This document shows, one piece after another, positions 17,501 to 25,326 of a stretch of DNA of 64,000 nucleotides. Where the stretch lies: positions 7,908 through 71,907 of the forward strand of contig URKJ01000024.1 of assembly GCA_900548385.1 (NCBI GenBank), read 5' to 3'. The translations under genes and the position numbers were made by a program. Source of the stretch: an uncultured bacterium. GTDB taxonomy: Bacteria > Verrucomicrobiota > Lentisphaeria > Victivallales > UBA1829. Under the pieces are notes generated by a model. It ran no database searches. It was not told where the DNA came from and worked only from the letters and a program-made list of their open reading frames with translations. Numbering within the stretch: position 1 is the stretch's first letter; each line of letters begins with the position of its first letter.

Positions 17501-18259
17501 ATGTTAGAAGAAAAACAGATAGGAATAAACCATAAAAGACAACAGATATTAATTTTCTTATTGTATCCCGTCTGCCTGTTTGCATTCATGGCAATCGGAT
17601 TCCTTCTTTTTTCAAAAAACGAACCCGTAGACTCCTTCTTACACAGATCTGAATTATTTTATATTCGACTGATATGGTTTGAGATTCTATTTTCAATCGG
17701 GTGGTTTGCTGGATTTATTGAACCCGTTCGAAATCTATTGAATCATCGGCAACAAATAGGAGGAGTTTTTTTAGCAATTGCTTCGTCCGTGCTTAATGCA
17801 ACGGTGTTGTCAATTGTTGTCCTTTTTATAAGCATTTTCTTTCCAAGAAGCCGATTTTACGATAATCTACCAATCGTTCTTCAAATTTGTATTTATTTGT
17901 TTTGCATCATCAAGATTGTTTGTTTAAGATATGCGCAATCATTTCAGGTGGATGGACTAAATGTCGTTCCCTCAAATATCAAAAATCCAGAACAACTTTT
18001 GGCAATGCTCACAATATGCGAACAGCAACCAATCATAATAGATAAATTTTCTGTAGCGGTAAAAAGGATAAGAGAAAAGATAAAGTATTCTTTACCGAAA
18101 ACAGGTAAAATTGCTTATTCTGACAGCTACAAGAATTTAGCATCACTTGTGGAAAAGTTTTATGACAATTTGATGGAAGGGAATTATGATGATATATCAT
18201 CTGATTTGCTTCTTATTGAAAAAAATATAGTCTGTGTCATTGCAGACTGTAAAAAATAA
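17501..18259 (+). CDS. Four-TM membrane protein of the SPFH cassette, unknown family
   Basis: A 252-residue protein with hydrophobic segments at about 16-37, 56-73, 86-114 and 122-142. A charged cytoplasmic C-terminal half of about 110 residues lacks a recognisable motif and may form a helical bundle. TGAGGAG, overlapping the SPFH stop codon, precedes the ATG at 17501 by seven bases, implying tight co-expression. No homologous family was recognised. Position suggests it is the membrane partner of the SPFH scaffold. AT-rich like the rest of the island. Confidence 0.75.
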   Translation: MLEEKQIGINHKRQQILIFLLYPVCLFAFMAIGFLLFSKNEPVDSFLHRSELFYIRLIWFEILFSIGWFAGFIEPVRNLLNHRQQIGGVFLAIASSVLNATVLSIVVLFISIFFPRSRFYDNLPIVLQICIYLFCIIKIVCLRYAQSFQVDGLNVVPSNIKNPEQLLAMLTICEQQPIIIDKFSVAVKRIREKIKYSLPKTGKIAYSDSYKNLASLVEKFYDNLMEGNYDDISSDLLLIEKNIVCVIADCKK

Positions 18260-18280
18260 TTTTTTAAGGAAACAGCAGAA

Positions 18281-18874
18281 ATGACAGCGGAAATATCTCA
18301 AATGATTTGCCCCGGCTGTGGGGCCCCGGTCTCAATTTCTTCAAGAGAATGCGAGTTTTGCCATGGTCCTATCGTGATATCAACATTTAGAAGCGTTTAT
18401 ACTATGCCTATTGCAAATGTCAATAACTACATATCGGCATATAAAAAACGTCTTGCTACGACATCTAAAAGTCCTGAGCTAAATAATTCAATTGCCATGT
18501 GTTATCTTAAGTTGGGACTGTACGCAAAAGCATTACAAAGTTTTGAAATGGCAATATCTGAAAATATAGAAAATTCAGAAAGTTACTTTTATGCCGCAAT
18601 ATGCTTGCTAAATGGAAAAAAAGCTTTTCTGGCCAATCGCGGAACAATTGATAAAATAGAAGAATATATAAATGCCGCAATTATGATTGAGCCGAGAGGA
18701 ATATTTTATTATTTCCTTGCATATATCAAATATGACTATTATTTCAGAAAGCATTTTAAAGTATCCCCTATGTATGGCGATCTTCTCAAAGAAGCCAATA
18801 CTGCAGGATACAGAAAGGAGGATACGGAACTACTTTTCAGTATTTTGTCCGTAGATAAACCACCGGAATTCTAA
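18281..18874 (+). CDS. Zinc-ribbon and TPR-like protein of the SPFH cassette
   Basis: A 197-residue soluble protein. Cys10-x2-Cys13 and Cys24-x2-Cys27 form a rubredoxin-like zinc ribbon (MICPGCGAPV, CEFCHGP). Residues about 65-110 resemble a TPR unit (NNSIAMCYLKLGLYAKALQS) and more helical repeat-like segments follow. The architecture suggests an adaptor that binds other proteins of the cassette. Zinc ribbons commonly accompany SPFH/virion core-like proteins in PspA-related membrane-stress operons, which supports the grouping. AAGGA lies ten bases before the ATG. Precise role unknown. Confidence 0.75.
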   Translation: MTAEISQMICPGCGAPVSISSRECEFCHGPIVISTFRSVYTMPIANVNNYISAYKKRLATTSKSPELNNSIAMCYLKLGLYAKALQSFEMAISENIENSESYFYAAICLLNGKKAFLANRGTIDKIEEYINAAIMIEPRGIFYYFLAYIKYDYYFRKHFKVSPMYGDLLKEANTAGYRKEDTELLFSILSVDKPPEF

Positions 18875-18920
18875 TTTTTTGAAATTACTCCCGAAACACA
18901 CCCAACTAAAGGAGAAGAAA

Positions 18921-19586
18921 ATGGGAATGTTAAATGGAACCAAAGGTGCGCTTGAAGAAGCCAAGATCGAACGAAACAAAGAGCAGCAAAGAATTTTCGA
19001 ATACCTTACTGAAGAACCTCATGGTTGCTTCAAAAGGTGGATGACTGATGAAGAATTTGTAAAATTGATTGATGCAAAGCTTGAAGCACTCAAGCTCAAA
19101 GACAAGGCTCTGTCCAAGATTGGACTCGATATTGAAGAGGTTAACGAAATTGCCCCCGTCAATTTTGTGGATTTTGTTTTGGAGGACGCATATGTCAAGA
19201 AGACAGAGTTCGGAGACTATGTAAGCAATTATATCCAGTCAACATGGCTTTTCTTTTCCTCAACGCAAGTGTATCTTTATACTTACACATTATGGCTTGA
19301 TCGTGATAAGAAAAAAGAAGACACACTGGAGTACTTTTATAAAGACATTACAGCGATGTCTACAAGCTCCAAGGAATCCAGAACTAAATCCGTGTTGTCG
19401 TACAAAAAAGGAGGGTGCCTTGGCGGCAAGAAAGTTTCTCTGGCCAATACAGAAATCATTGAAACGACAAAATTTCAACTGACAGTACCTGGCGATAAAC
19501 TTTGGATTTCGATGAAAGGCTCAGAGCAAAACGAGGCTTGTGTTCAAGCCATGAAACAGAAACTTAGAGAAAAAAAGAACGCTTAA
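18921..19586 (+). CDS. PH-like domain protein of the SPFH cassette, function unknown
   Basis: A 221-residue, probably cytoplasmic protein. The first 95 residues are helical and charged (ALEEAKIERNKEQQRIFEYL). The rest looks like a pleckstrin-homology-like beta barrel: FFSSTQVYLYTYTLWLD, a KDITAMSTSS strand-turn, and FQLTVPGDKLWISM, ending in a helix (ACVQAMKQKLREKK). The assignment rests on pattern, not on a named motif. A strong AAAGGAGAAG precedes the ATG at 18921. A terminator follows directly, so it is the last gene of the main transcript. Confidence 0.7.
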   Translation: MGMLNGTKGALEEAKIERNKEQQRIFEYLTEEPHGCFKRWMTDEEFVKLIDAKLEALKLKDKALSKIGLDIEEVNEIAPVNFVDFVLEDAYVKKTEFGDYVSNYIQSTWLFFSSTQVYLYTYTLWLDRDKKKEDTLEYFYKDITAMSTSSKESRTKSVLSYKKGGCLGGKKVSLANTEIIETTKFQLTVPGDKLWISMKGSEQNEACVQAMKQKLREKKNA

Positions 19587-19595
19587 CTTGTATCT

Positions 19596-19631
19596 AAATG
19601 CGGCAGAGGATACATCCGCTGCCGCATTTTT
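19596..19631 (+). terminator. Rho-independent terminator after the PH-like gene
   Basis: An 11-base stem (AATGCGGCAG and complement, 19596-19606 with 19619-19629) ends in a T5 run. It lies inside the frame that would extend the YidD-like ORF upstream, so that ORF must start later. Confidence 0.85.
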
Positions 19632-19638
19632 CAGCAAT

Positions 19639-20091
19639 ATGAAAACGACCGAATACTATATTAAACATATTAATGATCCATATTTAAACCGCATTTTGGC
19701 CCCGGCGCTAAATCTTTACCGACCAAAGATAAATTGGATAAGGTTCTCTTCCCTTTCAGTTATTCTGCTAACGATAGATGCTATCCTTATTGGTATTACA
19801 ATCTTTTTTTCCTCAAAATATAGCAAAATAGAATATTCTACTTATATAGCAGTTTTGACATTATGGTCTACATTAATCATTTGTATATGTGCAAAAAGAT
19901 ATTTTATCTTTGCAATAATGTGCTACCAAAGATACGCAAAATCAAGTACGCGTCTTAAATGTTGTTGCTATCCATCATGTTCACAATATGCAATTATTGC
20001 ATTGCAAAAATACGGTGTGATTATTGGATCTTTTTTGGCGATAAGGCATTGTATTAACTGTGCTCCACCAGGAACCCGCGAGTTTCCATAA
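19639..20091 (+). CDS. Membrane-anchored YidD-like protein
   Basis: A 150-residue protein with two hydrophobic helices (about 37-57 and 68-86) joined to a C-terminal YidD-type domain. The hallmark CCCYPSCSQYAIIALQKYG and the Cys-rich HCINC tail, where YidD has RC-HP, are visible. YidD acts with the YidC insertase in membrane-protein insertion and is usually 70-90 residues without such helices. The ATG at 19639 is used because upstream sequence is the terminator; no good ribosome binding site is visible, so the start is uncertain. It has no obvious promoter and may be expressed by read-through. The tail lacks the usual DPVP end. Confidence 0.7.
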   Translation: MKTTEYYIKHINDPYLNRILAPALNLYRPKINWIRFSSLSVILLTIDAILIGITIFFSSKYSKIEYSTYIAVLTLWSTLIICICAKRYFIFAIMCYQRYAKSSTRLKCCCYPSCSQYAIIALQKYGVIIGSFLAIRHCINCAPPGTREFP

Positions 20092-20151
20092 ACATTATGA
20101 TAAAATCAATTAATGGTGTAATAGCACATTCATTGTCTGAGATTGCTCAAT

Positions 20152-20190
20152 GGTGTGACAAGACTAAAGTCATGTCACACCTTTAATTTG
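20152..20190 (+). terminator. Terminator-like hairpin after the YidD-like gene
   Basis: GGTGTGACA (20152-20160) pairs with TGTCACACC (20173-20181), with further inner pairs, and is followed by a T-rich TTTAATTT. Confidence 0.65.
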
Positions 20191-20198
20191 TAGCAAAG

Positions 20199-20242
20199 TG
20201 GTATATATTATCACGAACAACATAGGAGTTCGTGATATACCA
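20199..20242. repeat. Imperfect palindrome with a 5-base bulge
   Basis: TGGTAT...ATCACGAAC (20199-20218) pairs with GTTCGTGATATACCA (20228-20242). That is a 15-bp stem with five unpaired bases on one arm and a nine-base loop. The bulged shape recalls folded recombination sites, but the core bases of an integron attC site were not matched. Confidence 0.7.
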
Positions 20243-20342
20243 AAAATTTCTTATCGTGTAATCTTGACTCAATGAGGGAAGAAATACTCTTCATGAGGTT
20301 TCTCATAATGGAAAACATTATACTCAATGCTTTGATTTTGCT

Positions 20343-20546
20343 GTGAGTCGATCAAGGAAAATATCAGGACCATCGGAATTATCTGAACGTGATCTATCAG
20401 CTGCGCTTCATGTTTCGCCATGCAGGATCAACAATCTAGATTTTGTTAACACTATTGACTTTTTTCTATATTATAGCGAACCCCAAAGACGATTTGGCAT
20501 ATTTCAACAAATAAGCTGCCCGCAGACTCCAGTATCAATTTCCTGA
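20343..20546 (+). pseudogene. Possible remnant of a HigA-like antitoxin
   Basis: A 67-codon frame contains LSERDLSAALHVSPCRINNL, which resembles the helix-turn-helix of HigA-type antitoxins, then FFLYYSEPQRRFGIFQ, reminiscent of their RLxxYFGTSxxFWxNLQ segment. The invariant TADTALRL block between them is missing and there is no good ribosome binding site. Read as a decayed fragment; the resemblance is by eye only. Confidence 0.3.
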
Positions 20547-20700
20547 AAAGCAATAAAAAATGGCTTTCCTTCCTGTTAAACGAAAAACGCAAAGCCACTT
20601 TTATTTCCCAACTTTGACAAAACGTCATTCAAGCCACGGAGAATTGGGGCATTATGGATTCTTCCGCTTGCTCATATTTCCATAAAAGACACAAGCAAAG

Positions 20701-20739
20701 AAAACCGGAGTGGGTCCGCAAAGGGTCCGCTCCGGTTTT
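20701..20739 (-). terminator. Terminator of the TPR gene
   Basis: AAAACCGGAG (20701-20710) pairs with CTCCGGTTTT (20730-20739). Reading on the minus strand, the stem is followed by T-rich sequence, 20 bases after the TPR stop codon. Confidence 0.75.
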
Positions 20740-20759
20740 CCGTATCGGCGGAAAGGGAA

Positions 20760-22184
20760 TCAGGCTTCCGCTTTGGCCTGTTCGCGCGCGGCGTTGAGAC
20801 GCGCATAATAGGCGTCCATGCGCTTGGCGACGTCGAGATAATTGACGTTTGTGGAATAGATCTGCTTGAAGCACTCCATCGCCTGTTTGTCGTTGCCCAT
20901 CTCCTCGCAGGTCACGCCGAGGTGATAGATGGCGTTCATTTTTTCCTTGTCCATCACGGGCATTTCGGAAATCGCCTTGTCATACTGTTCCACAGCCATG
21001 TCGTACTGCTTCTTTTCGGCGAAACAGCGACCGAGGTAGACAATCGCGGAAAGACGCTTCTGCGGATTGCGCTGCGCCAGCTGGAACTGTTCCAGCGCCT
21101 TATCCAGCATACGGAATTCCCAGTAGAGAACCGCGAGGTCGTAGCGGATAAGCGTATCGTTCGGATAAAGACGGATCCGGTCTTCGCCGCGTTCGAGACG
21201 GTATTTGTTGATCGCATCGACTTCCTTGTCGATCTCCTCCTGCGGCGCGTTTTTCTCCTTGAGTTCGGCGATGCGCAGATTGGAGAGCTCGATCTGACAG
21301 GCTTCGATCGCCTTGTCAATGGTCGGGTCCAGAGTTCCCATCTTTTCAACCAGCCACTGATAGGTGTCGATGGCATCCTGGAACCGCTTGTCGCGCTGAT
21401 AGAGTTCGGCGAGTTTACGGCGCATGTCGATGGATTCGTCGCCGGAAGCGACGCGTTTTTCGTAAACGCCGATCATCTCGCGAATATCCTCTTCGGCACG
21501 GATGATCCGGTCGTCGCGCACCTGCTTTTCGCCGCCCTTCTTGTTTGCGGCCTTGGCGGATTTGGCAACGGAACTTCCTTCCTCGTTCCATTTGCCCTGT
21601 TCCATGGTGGCGAGAGCGGCGGCGGCGCGCAGAGCGGCCTGCGCCTCCAGATTGTCGGGATATTTCGCCGCGATGATCTGACGGATATGCAGCACCTTGG
21701 CGCCCTGCCCGTCCGCCTCATACAGCTCGGCGAGTTTTTTCAGATTCGCTTCATTCTTCGGGTCGCGGTCCACAAGCGCTTCATACGCCTCCACGGCAAT
21801 GAAGTTCGCTTCCAGAGCGATCGCCGCCTGGGCGAGCAGATTGTAAGCGAGCGGGGAAGCGATATTGATCGCCAGCGCGTCTTCCGCGCATCCGAGCGCC
21901 TCCAACGGTTTTTTGGAAACGATGGCGCCCCCTTTGAGCACCGGCGGGAGCGAGGTGATCTGTGCAAGAACTTTCTGAAAAACGTTCATGCGGGCATACT
22001 TGGTTTTCTCCGCTTTCCGGAGCAGGATCCGGGAATCCAGAAATCCGGGGTCCTTTTTAGCGATTTCCTTCAACAGTTCGATTCCGTAATCCAAGCTGTT
22101 TTTGGAGAGAACATCCTGCGCTTTCTGAAACGCAGAGCGGATCGCCGGAGAGACTTCCGACAAGTTTTTTTTCACGATTGGCAT
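20760..22184 (-). CDS. TPR-repeat protein
   Basis: A 474-residue, probably cytoplasmic protein made almost entirely of helical repeats. Recognisable TPR-like units include AYNLLAQAAIALEANFIAVEAYEALVDRDP, spread over residues 120-160, and C-terminal units (YLGRCFAEKKQYDMAVEQYDKA; YHLGVTCEEMGNDKQAMECF). A charged Ala/Lys-rich linker sits near the middle (about residues 195-225). There is no signal peptide or membrane helix. It probably serves as a protein-interaction scaffold; no catalytic motif is visible. The ATG at 22184 has GGAG nine bases upstream; an in-frame codon at 22211 lies in the promoter. It is divergent from mnmE. Confidence 0.82.
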   Translation of the reverse strand: MPIVKKNLSEVSPAIRSAFQKAQDVLSKNSLDYGIELLKEIAKKDPGFLDSRILLRKAEKTKYARMNVFQKVLAQITSLPPVLKGGAIVSKKPLEALGCAEDALAINIASPLAYNLLAQAAIALEANFIAVEAYEALVDRDPKNEANLKKLAELYEADGQGAKVLHIRQIIAAKYPDNLEAQAALRAAAALATMEQGKWNEEGSSVAKSAKAANKKGGEKQVRDDRIIRAEEDIREMIGVYEKRVASGDESIDMRRKLAELYQRDKRFQDAIDTYQWLVEKMGTLDPTIDKAIEACQIELSNLRIAELKEKNAPQEEIDKEVDAINKYRLERGEDRIRLYPNDTLIRYDLAVLYWEFRMLDKALEQFQLAQRNPQKRLSAIVYLGRCFAEKKQYDMAVEQYDKAISEMPVMDKEKMNAIYHLGVTCEEMGNDKQAMECFKQIYSTNVNYLDVAKRMDAYYARLNAAREQAKAEA

Positions 22185-22275
22185 GAAAAATCTCCATATT
22201 TTTTTTGACAAATGAAAGTTTTATAGTACTATATACCCTGAAATGTCTGCAAATCAAGTAAAATACGGAAAAAAT

Positions 22276-23640
22276 ATGAGAAAGAATGACACGATCGCCG
22301 CACTTTGCACCGCTCCGGGCGGCGCTTTGGCTATCATCCGCATTTCCGGCCCCGATGCGCTGGCTGCTTCCGGACGGGTCTGGAGCTCCCGCACCCCTCT
22401 GTCCGCCGACCGGCCGCGCGAGCTGACATTCGGCCGCGCCCTGCGGGAAGACGGCTCTCCCGGCGAAACCTGCATGGCGGTCTTCATGCCCGGTCCGGCA
22501 AGCTACACCGGCGAGGACGTCGTGGAAATCCAGTGTCACGGCGGCGAATACGCCCCGCGCGCAATGCTGGAACGGATTTTCCGGACGGGACTCGTCCGTT
22601 CCGCCGAACCCGGAGAATTCACGAAACGCGCGTTTCTGAACGGGAAACTTGATCTGACGCAGGCGGAAGCGGTCGCAGACCTGATTTCCGCCCGTTCGGA
22701 AACCGCCGGGAAACTCGCCGAACGTCAATTATCCGGCGTCCTCGGCGAGCGGGTCCGCGGAATCTCGGAAAATCTCTATCATCTGTTGGCGGAAATCGAA
22801 TCGCGACTGGACTTCCCCGAAGAGAATCTCGACTGGAAACCGTGCGGGCTTCTGCTCGCGGAAATCGGCTCGATTCGTGCGGAAATCGCAAAACTGCTGT
22901 CCGGCAGGGAATCATCGGCAATCCTGCGCGACGGAGTCCGGCTTGTGATCGCGGGCTCGCCGAACGTCGGCAAATCCAGTCTTCTGAACCGTCTGCTCGG
23001 CTACGACCGCGCGATCGTCTCCGACATCCCCGGAACCACGCGTGATACGCTCCGGGAATCCGCAAGCATCCGTGGAATCCATGTGGAGCTGACCGACACC
23101 GCGGGAATCCGGGAAAACGCCGCCGACATCGTCGAAGGAATGGGAATTGAACGCTCCAAATCCAGCCTCGACCTCGCGGAAATCATCTTCTGGATCTTCG
23201 ACTCCACCACCGCCCCGGACGACGAAATCCGCAAAATGCGGGAAACCGTCCCCGCCGGCGCGGCGACAATCGCCGTCTGGAACAAAGCGGACCTTCTGCC
23301 GGACGGATTCGTTCCGCCCGACACCGGAATGAAAAGCGCAGCCGTTTCCGCCCGGACGGGAAAAGGAATCGACCGCCTGCTGGAGCTGTTCGAGCAAACC
23401 GTCTGGAACAACGGCGACCGTTCCGAACCGGAATGTGCGGTTTCTCTCCGCCATGTCCGTGCTCTGGAAGAGGCGGACGCGGCGTTGGAACGGACACAGG
23501 CGGAGCTCAAAAACGAGTTCTACGAGCTTGCGGCAAGCAATCTGCATCTTGCCGTCGCCTCCATCGCCTCCATCACCGGGGAATCCGCATCGCCGGACGT
23601 GCTGGAAGATATTTTCTCCCGGTTCTGCATCGGGAAATAA
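22276..23640 (+). CDS. mnmE: tRNA modification GTPase MnmE
   Basis: GTPase acting with MnmG to form carboxymethylaminomethyl-uridine at the wobble position of certain tRNAs; cytoplasmic. The 454 residues match the family. The N-terminal folate-binding domain begins IAALCTAPGGALAIIRISG. The embedded G domain has GSPNVGKSS (about residue 227), DTAG and NKAD motifs. The C terminus ends in FCIGK, with the catalytic Cys of the CIGK motif. The ATG at 22276 has only a weak GGAA upstream; it is chosen because alignment to family starts fits. mnmG is not in the window. Confidence 0.97.
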   Translation: MRKNDTIAALCTAPGGALAIIRISGPDALAASGRVWSSRTPLSADRPRELTFGRALREDGSPGETCMAVFMPGPASYTGEDVVEIQCHGGEYAPRAMLERIFRTGLVRSAEPGEFTKRAFLNGKLDLTQAEAVADLISARSETAGKLAERQLSGVLGERVRGISENLYHLLAEIESRLDFPEENLDWKPCGLLLAEIGSIRAEIAKLLSGRESSAILRDGVRLVIAGSPNVGKSSLLNRLLGYDRAIVSDIPGTTRDTLRESASIRGIHVELTDTAGIRENAADIVEGMGIERSKSSLDLAEIIFWIFDSTTAPDDEIRKMRETVPAGAATIAVWNKADLLPDGFVPPDTGMKSAAVSARTGKGIDRLLELFEQTVWNNGDRSEPECAVSLRHVRALEEADAALERTQAELKNEFYELAASNLHLAVASIASITGESASPDVLEDIFSRFCIGK

Positions 23641-23648
23641 AACCGGAT

Positions 23649-24485
23649 TCAGTACACGCAGAACTTCCGGTAACGCGCCGGAGGAACTCCGGTATATTTC
23701 TTGAAGATCCGGTGAAAGAAAAACTCATCCTGATACCCGCAGCGGAGCGCAACCTCTTTGATGGACAGGGAACTTTCCACAAGCAGCTCGCGGGCGCGGG
23801 TGATCCGGCGCAGGGAAATAAACTGTTTCGGCGGAATCCCGAACGCCTGCCGGAACGTTGCGGAAAACTCCGCGCGCGGCAGATTCACTATCGAGGAAAG
23901 CTCGGCAACCTCAATATCCCGGTTCAGCTGCACGTCAATATAGTTGATGACCCGCGAGAATTCGCTGACGGGAATGTTTTGCGGCAGATTATCCGCCATC
24001 TGTTCCAGAAACGGCATCAGCAACTCCGAAAGGAGACAGCGGAGGTGATTCGCCTTGCGGAAAGTATCCGCGCTCTCCAGATTTCCGTAAATGTGATCCA
24101 TCGCCGCCAGCTGCTCCTTTTCCGCCGGAACGGCGCGGGGCGGGGAAAACAGCGGAAGCGTCTGCAAATGACGCGAAAGGAAATGCACCCAGATATGCGT
24201 ACTCGGCGTGATGCCGGAAAACTTCAGCGGTGTTCCGGCGGGAAGCAGATACAGTTTTCCCGGTTCCTCCACGATCGAACCGCCGGGCCAGAAAATCCGG
24301 AACCTGCCGAACAGCGGCAGATGCAGACGGAAAAAGAAGTCGCCGGAAAAATCATTCAGCCCCGGCCAGTCGGAAATACGGAAGGCGACGCCCGCACAGA
24401 TCAGCTTCAAATCCAAAGCCGCAAGCATGTCGTTCCACACGAACTGATTCTTTCTGCTGTAATTCATCCGCCGTTCCGGTTTCAT
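23649..24485 (-). CDS. AraC family transcriptional regulator
   Basis: A 278-residue regulator. The N-terminal 165 residues form a cupin-like effector domain (PGGSIVEEPGKLYLLPAGTPLKF). The C-terminal 100 residues hold two helix-turn-helix motifs typical of AraC/XylS (DIEVAELSSIVNLPRAEFSATF and SIKEVALRCGYQDEFFFHRIFKK), ending with the family signature GVPPARYR. It probably senses a sugar and activates an unlinked transporter or hydrolase gene. The start at 24485 has GGAGAG upstream. It is convergent with mnmE with eight bases between the stop codons. Confidence 0.92.
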   Translation of the reverse strand: MKPERRMNYSRKNQFVWNDMLAALDLKLICAGVAFRISDWPGLNDFSGDFFFRLHLPLFGRFRIFWPGGSIVEEPGKLYLLPAGTPLKFSGITPSTHIWVHFLSRHLQTLPLFSPPRAVPAEKEQLAAMDHIYGNLESADTFRKANHLRCLLSELLMPFLEQMADNLPQNIPVSEFSRVINYIDVQLNRDIEVAELSSIVNLPRAEFSATFRQAFGIPPKQFISLRRITRARELLVESSLSIKEVALRCGYQDEFFFHRIFKKYTGVPPARYRKFCVY

Positions 24486-24578
24486 AAGCTCTCCGCTGTT
24501 GTTTTATGAAAATATACAGACTCTTTTCCCGTTCGTCAAGAAACCCGGCGCTTTTTCAGAAAAAATCGGCGTCACCTA

Positions 24579-24607
24579 TTGCGAAACCGCCGCAGCGGCT
24601 CTATATT
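24579..24607 (+). promoter_or_regulatory. Promoter of the two-component operon
   Basis: TTGCGA (24579-24584), a 17-base spacer and TATATT (24602-24607), then ACTCCCGGA. The same extended -10 pattern occurs at other promoters here. Confidence 0.6.
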
Positions 24608-24651
24608 ACTCCCGGAAATAATCATCAGGGACATCTCCCGAGGAGGACTTA

Positions 24652-25320
24652 ATGCGGATTCTGATCATCGAGGACGATGCAAAAACAGCGGATTTTGTCG
24701 TCAGGGGTTTTCAAAAAGCGGGCTTTCAGACCTGTCACTGTGCCGACGGCTCCGCCGGTTTGGACAAAGCGAAATCCGAACCGTTCGATGCGGCAGTCAT
24801 CGACATCATGCTGCCGAAAATGGACGGTTTTACCGTGATTGACGAGATCCGTGCGGCAAAAATCAACCTGCCGATCATCGTGCTGAGCGCCAAAGACTCC
24901 GTGGAAAGCAAAATAAAGGGTCTTGAAAAAGGCGGAGACGACTATCTCGCCAAACCGTTCTCCCTCTCCGAACTCATTGCGCGCGTTCAGGCACTGCTGC
25001 GCCGCGCCAGTGCGATCGCTGAACCGGGCGTACTCACCGTGGAAGACCTGAAAGTGGACGTACTCTCCCGCAAAGTGACCCGCGCCGGACAGCGGATCGA
25101 CCTCCCCCCGCTCGAATATCAGCTGCTGGAATACCTCGTGCGCAACAAAGGACGCGTGATCTCCAAAACAACGATCATCGAACACGTCTGGGAATACAAC
25201 TTCGATACGCACACCAACATTGTGGAATCGCGCGTGTGCCGTCTGCGGGAAAAGATCGACAAGGATTTCGCCCGGAAGCTGATCCGTACCGTCCGCGGAT
25301 TCGGTTACGTTCTGGAATAA
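24652..25320 (+). CDS. OmpR-family response regulator
   Basis: A 222-residue DNA-binding response regulator. The receiver domain (1-115) has acidic residues Glu7-Asp8-Asp9, phospho-acceptor Asp51 in AVIDIMLPKMDG, the conserved Lys in LSAKD, and DDYLAKPF. The winged-helix output domain (about 125-222) has LPPLEYQLLEYLVRNKGRV and ends RTVRGFGYVLE. It resembles CusR/CopR-type regulators of metal or envelope stress, but that is a weak inference. GAGGAGG precedes the start. The kinase gene begins six bases after its stop, so the two form an operon. Confidence 0.95.
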   Translation: MRILIIEDDAKTADFVVRGFQKAGFQTCHCADGSAGLDKAKSEPFDAAVIDIMLPKMDGFTVIDEIRAAKINLPIIVLSAKDSVESKIKGLEKGGDDYLAKPFSLSELIARVQALLRRASAIAEPGVLTVEDLKVDVLSRKVTRAGQRIDLPPLEYQLLEYLVRNKGRVISKTTIIEHVWEYNFDTHTNIVESRVCRLREKIDKDFARKLIRTVRGFGYVLE

Positions 25321-25326
25321 ACGGCG

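Larger units (their letters stand above)
20092..20759. other. AT-rich non-coding end of the island
   Basis: About 670 bases with no convincing intact gene. Contents are a terminator hairpin (20152-20190), a larger imperfect palindrome (20199-20242), a decayed HigA-like reading frame (about 20343-20546), a weak TGGCTTT/AAAGCCA hairpin (20561-20597), and the terminator of the convergent TPR gene. Base composition returns to GC-rich near 20700. Confidence 0.6.

Noticed and set aside
19588..19638. Longer N terminus for the YidD-like protein
   Set aside because: These bases form the terminator hairpin of the preceding gene and begin with a TTG lacking a ribosome binding site.
20199..20242. Integron attC site
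   Set aside because: The palindrome has a bulge, but the required core sites at its ends were not found and no integrase is in the window.
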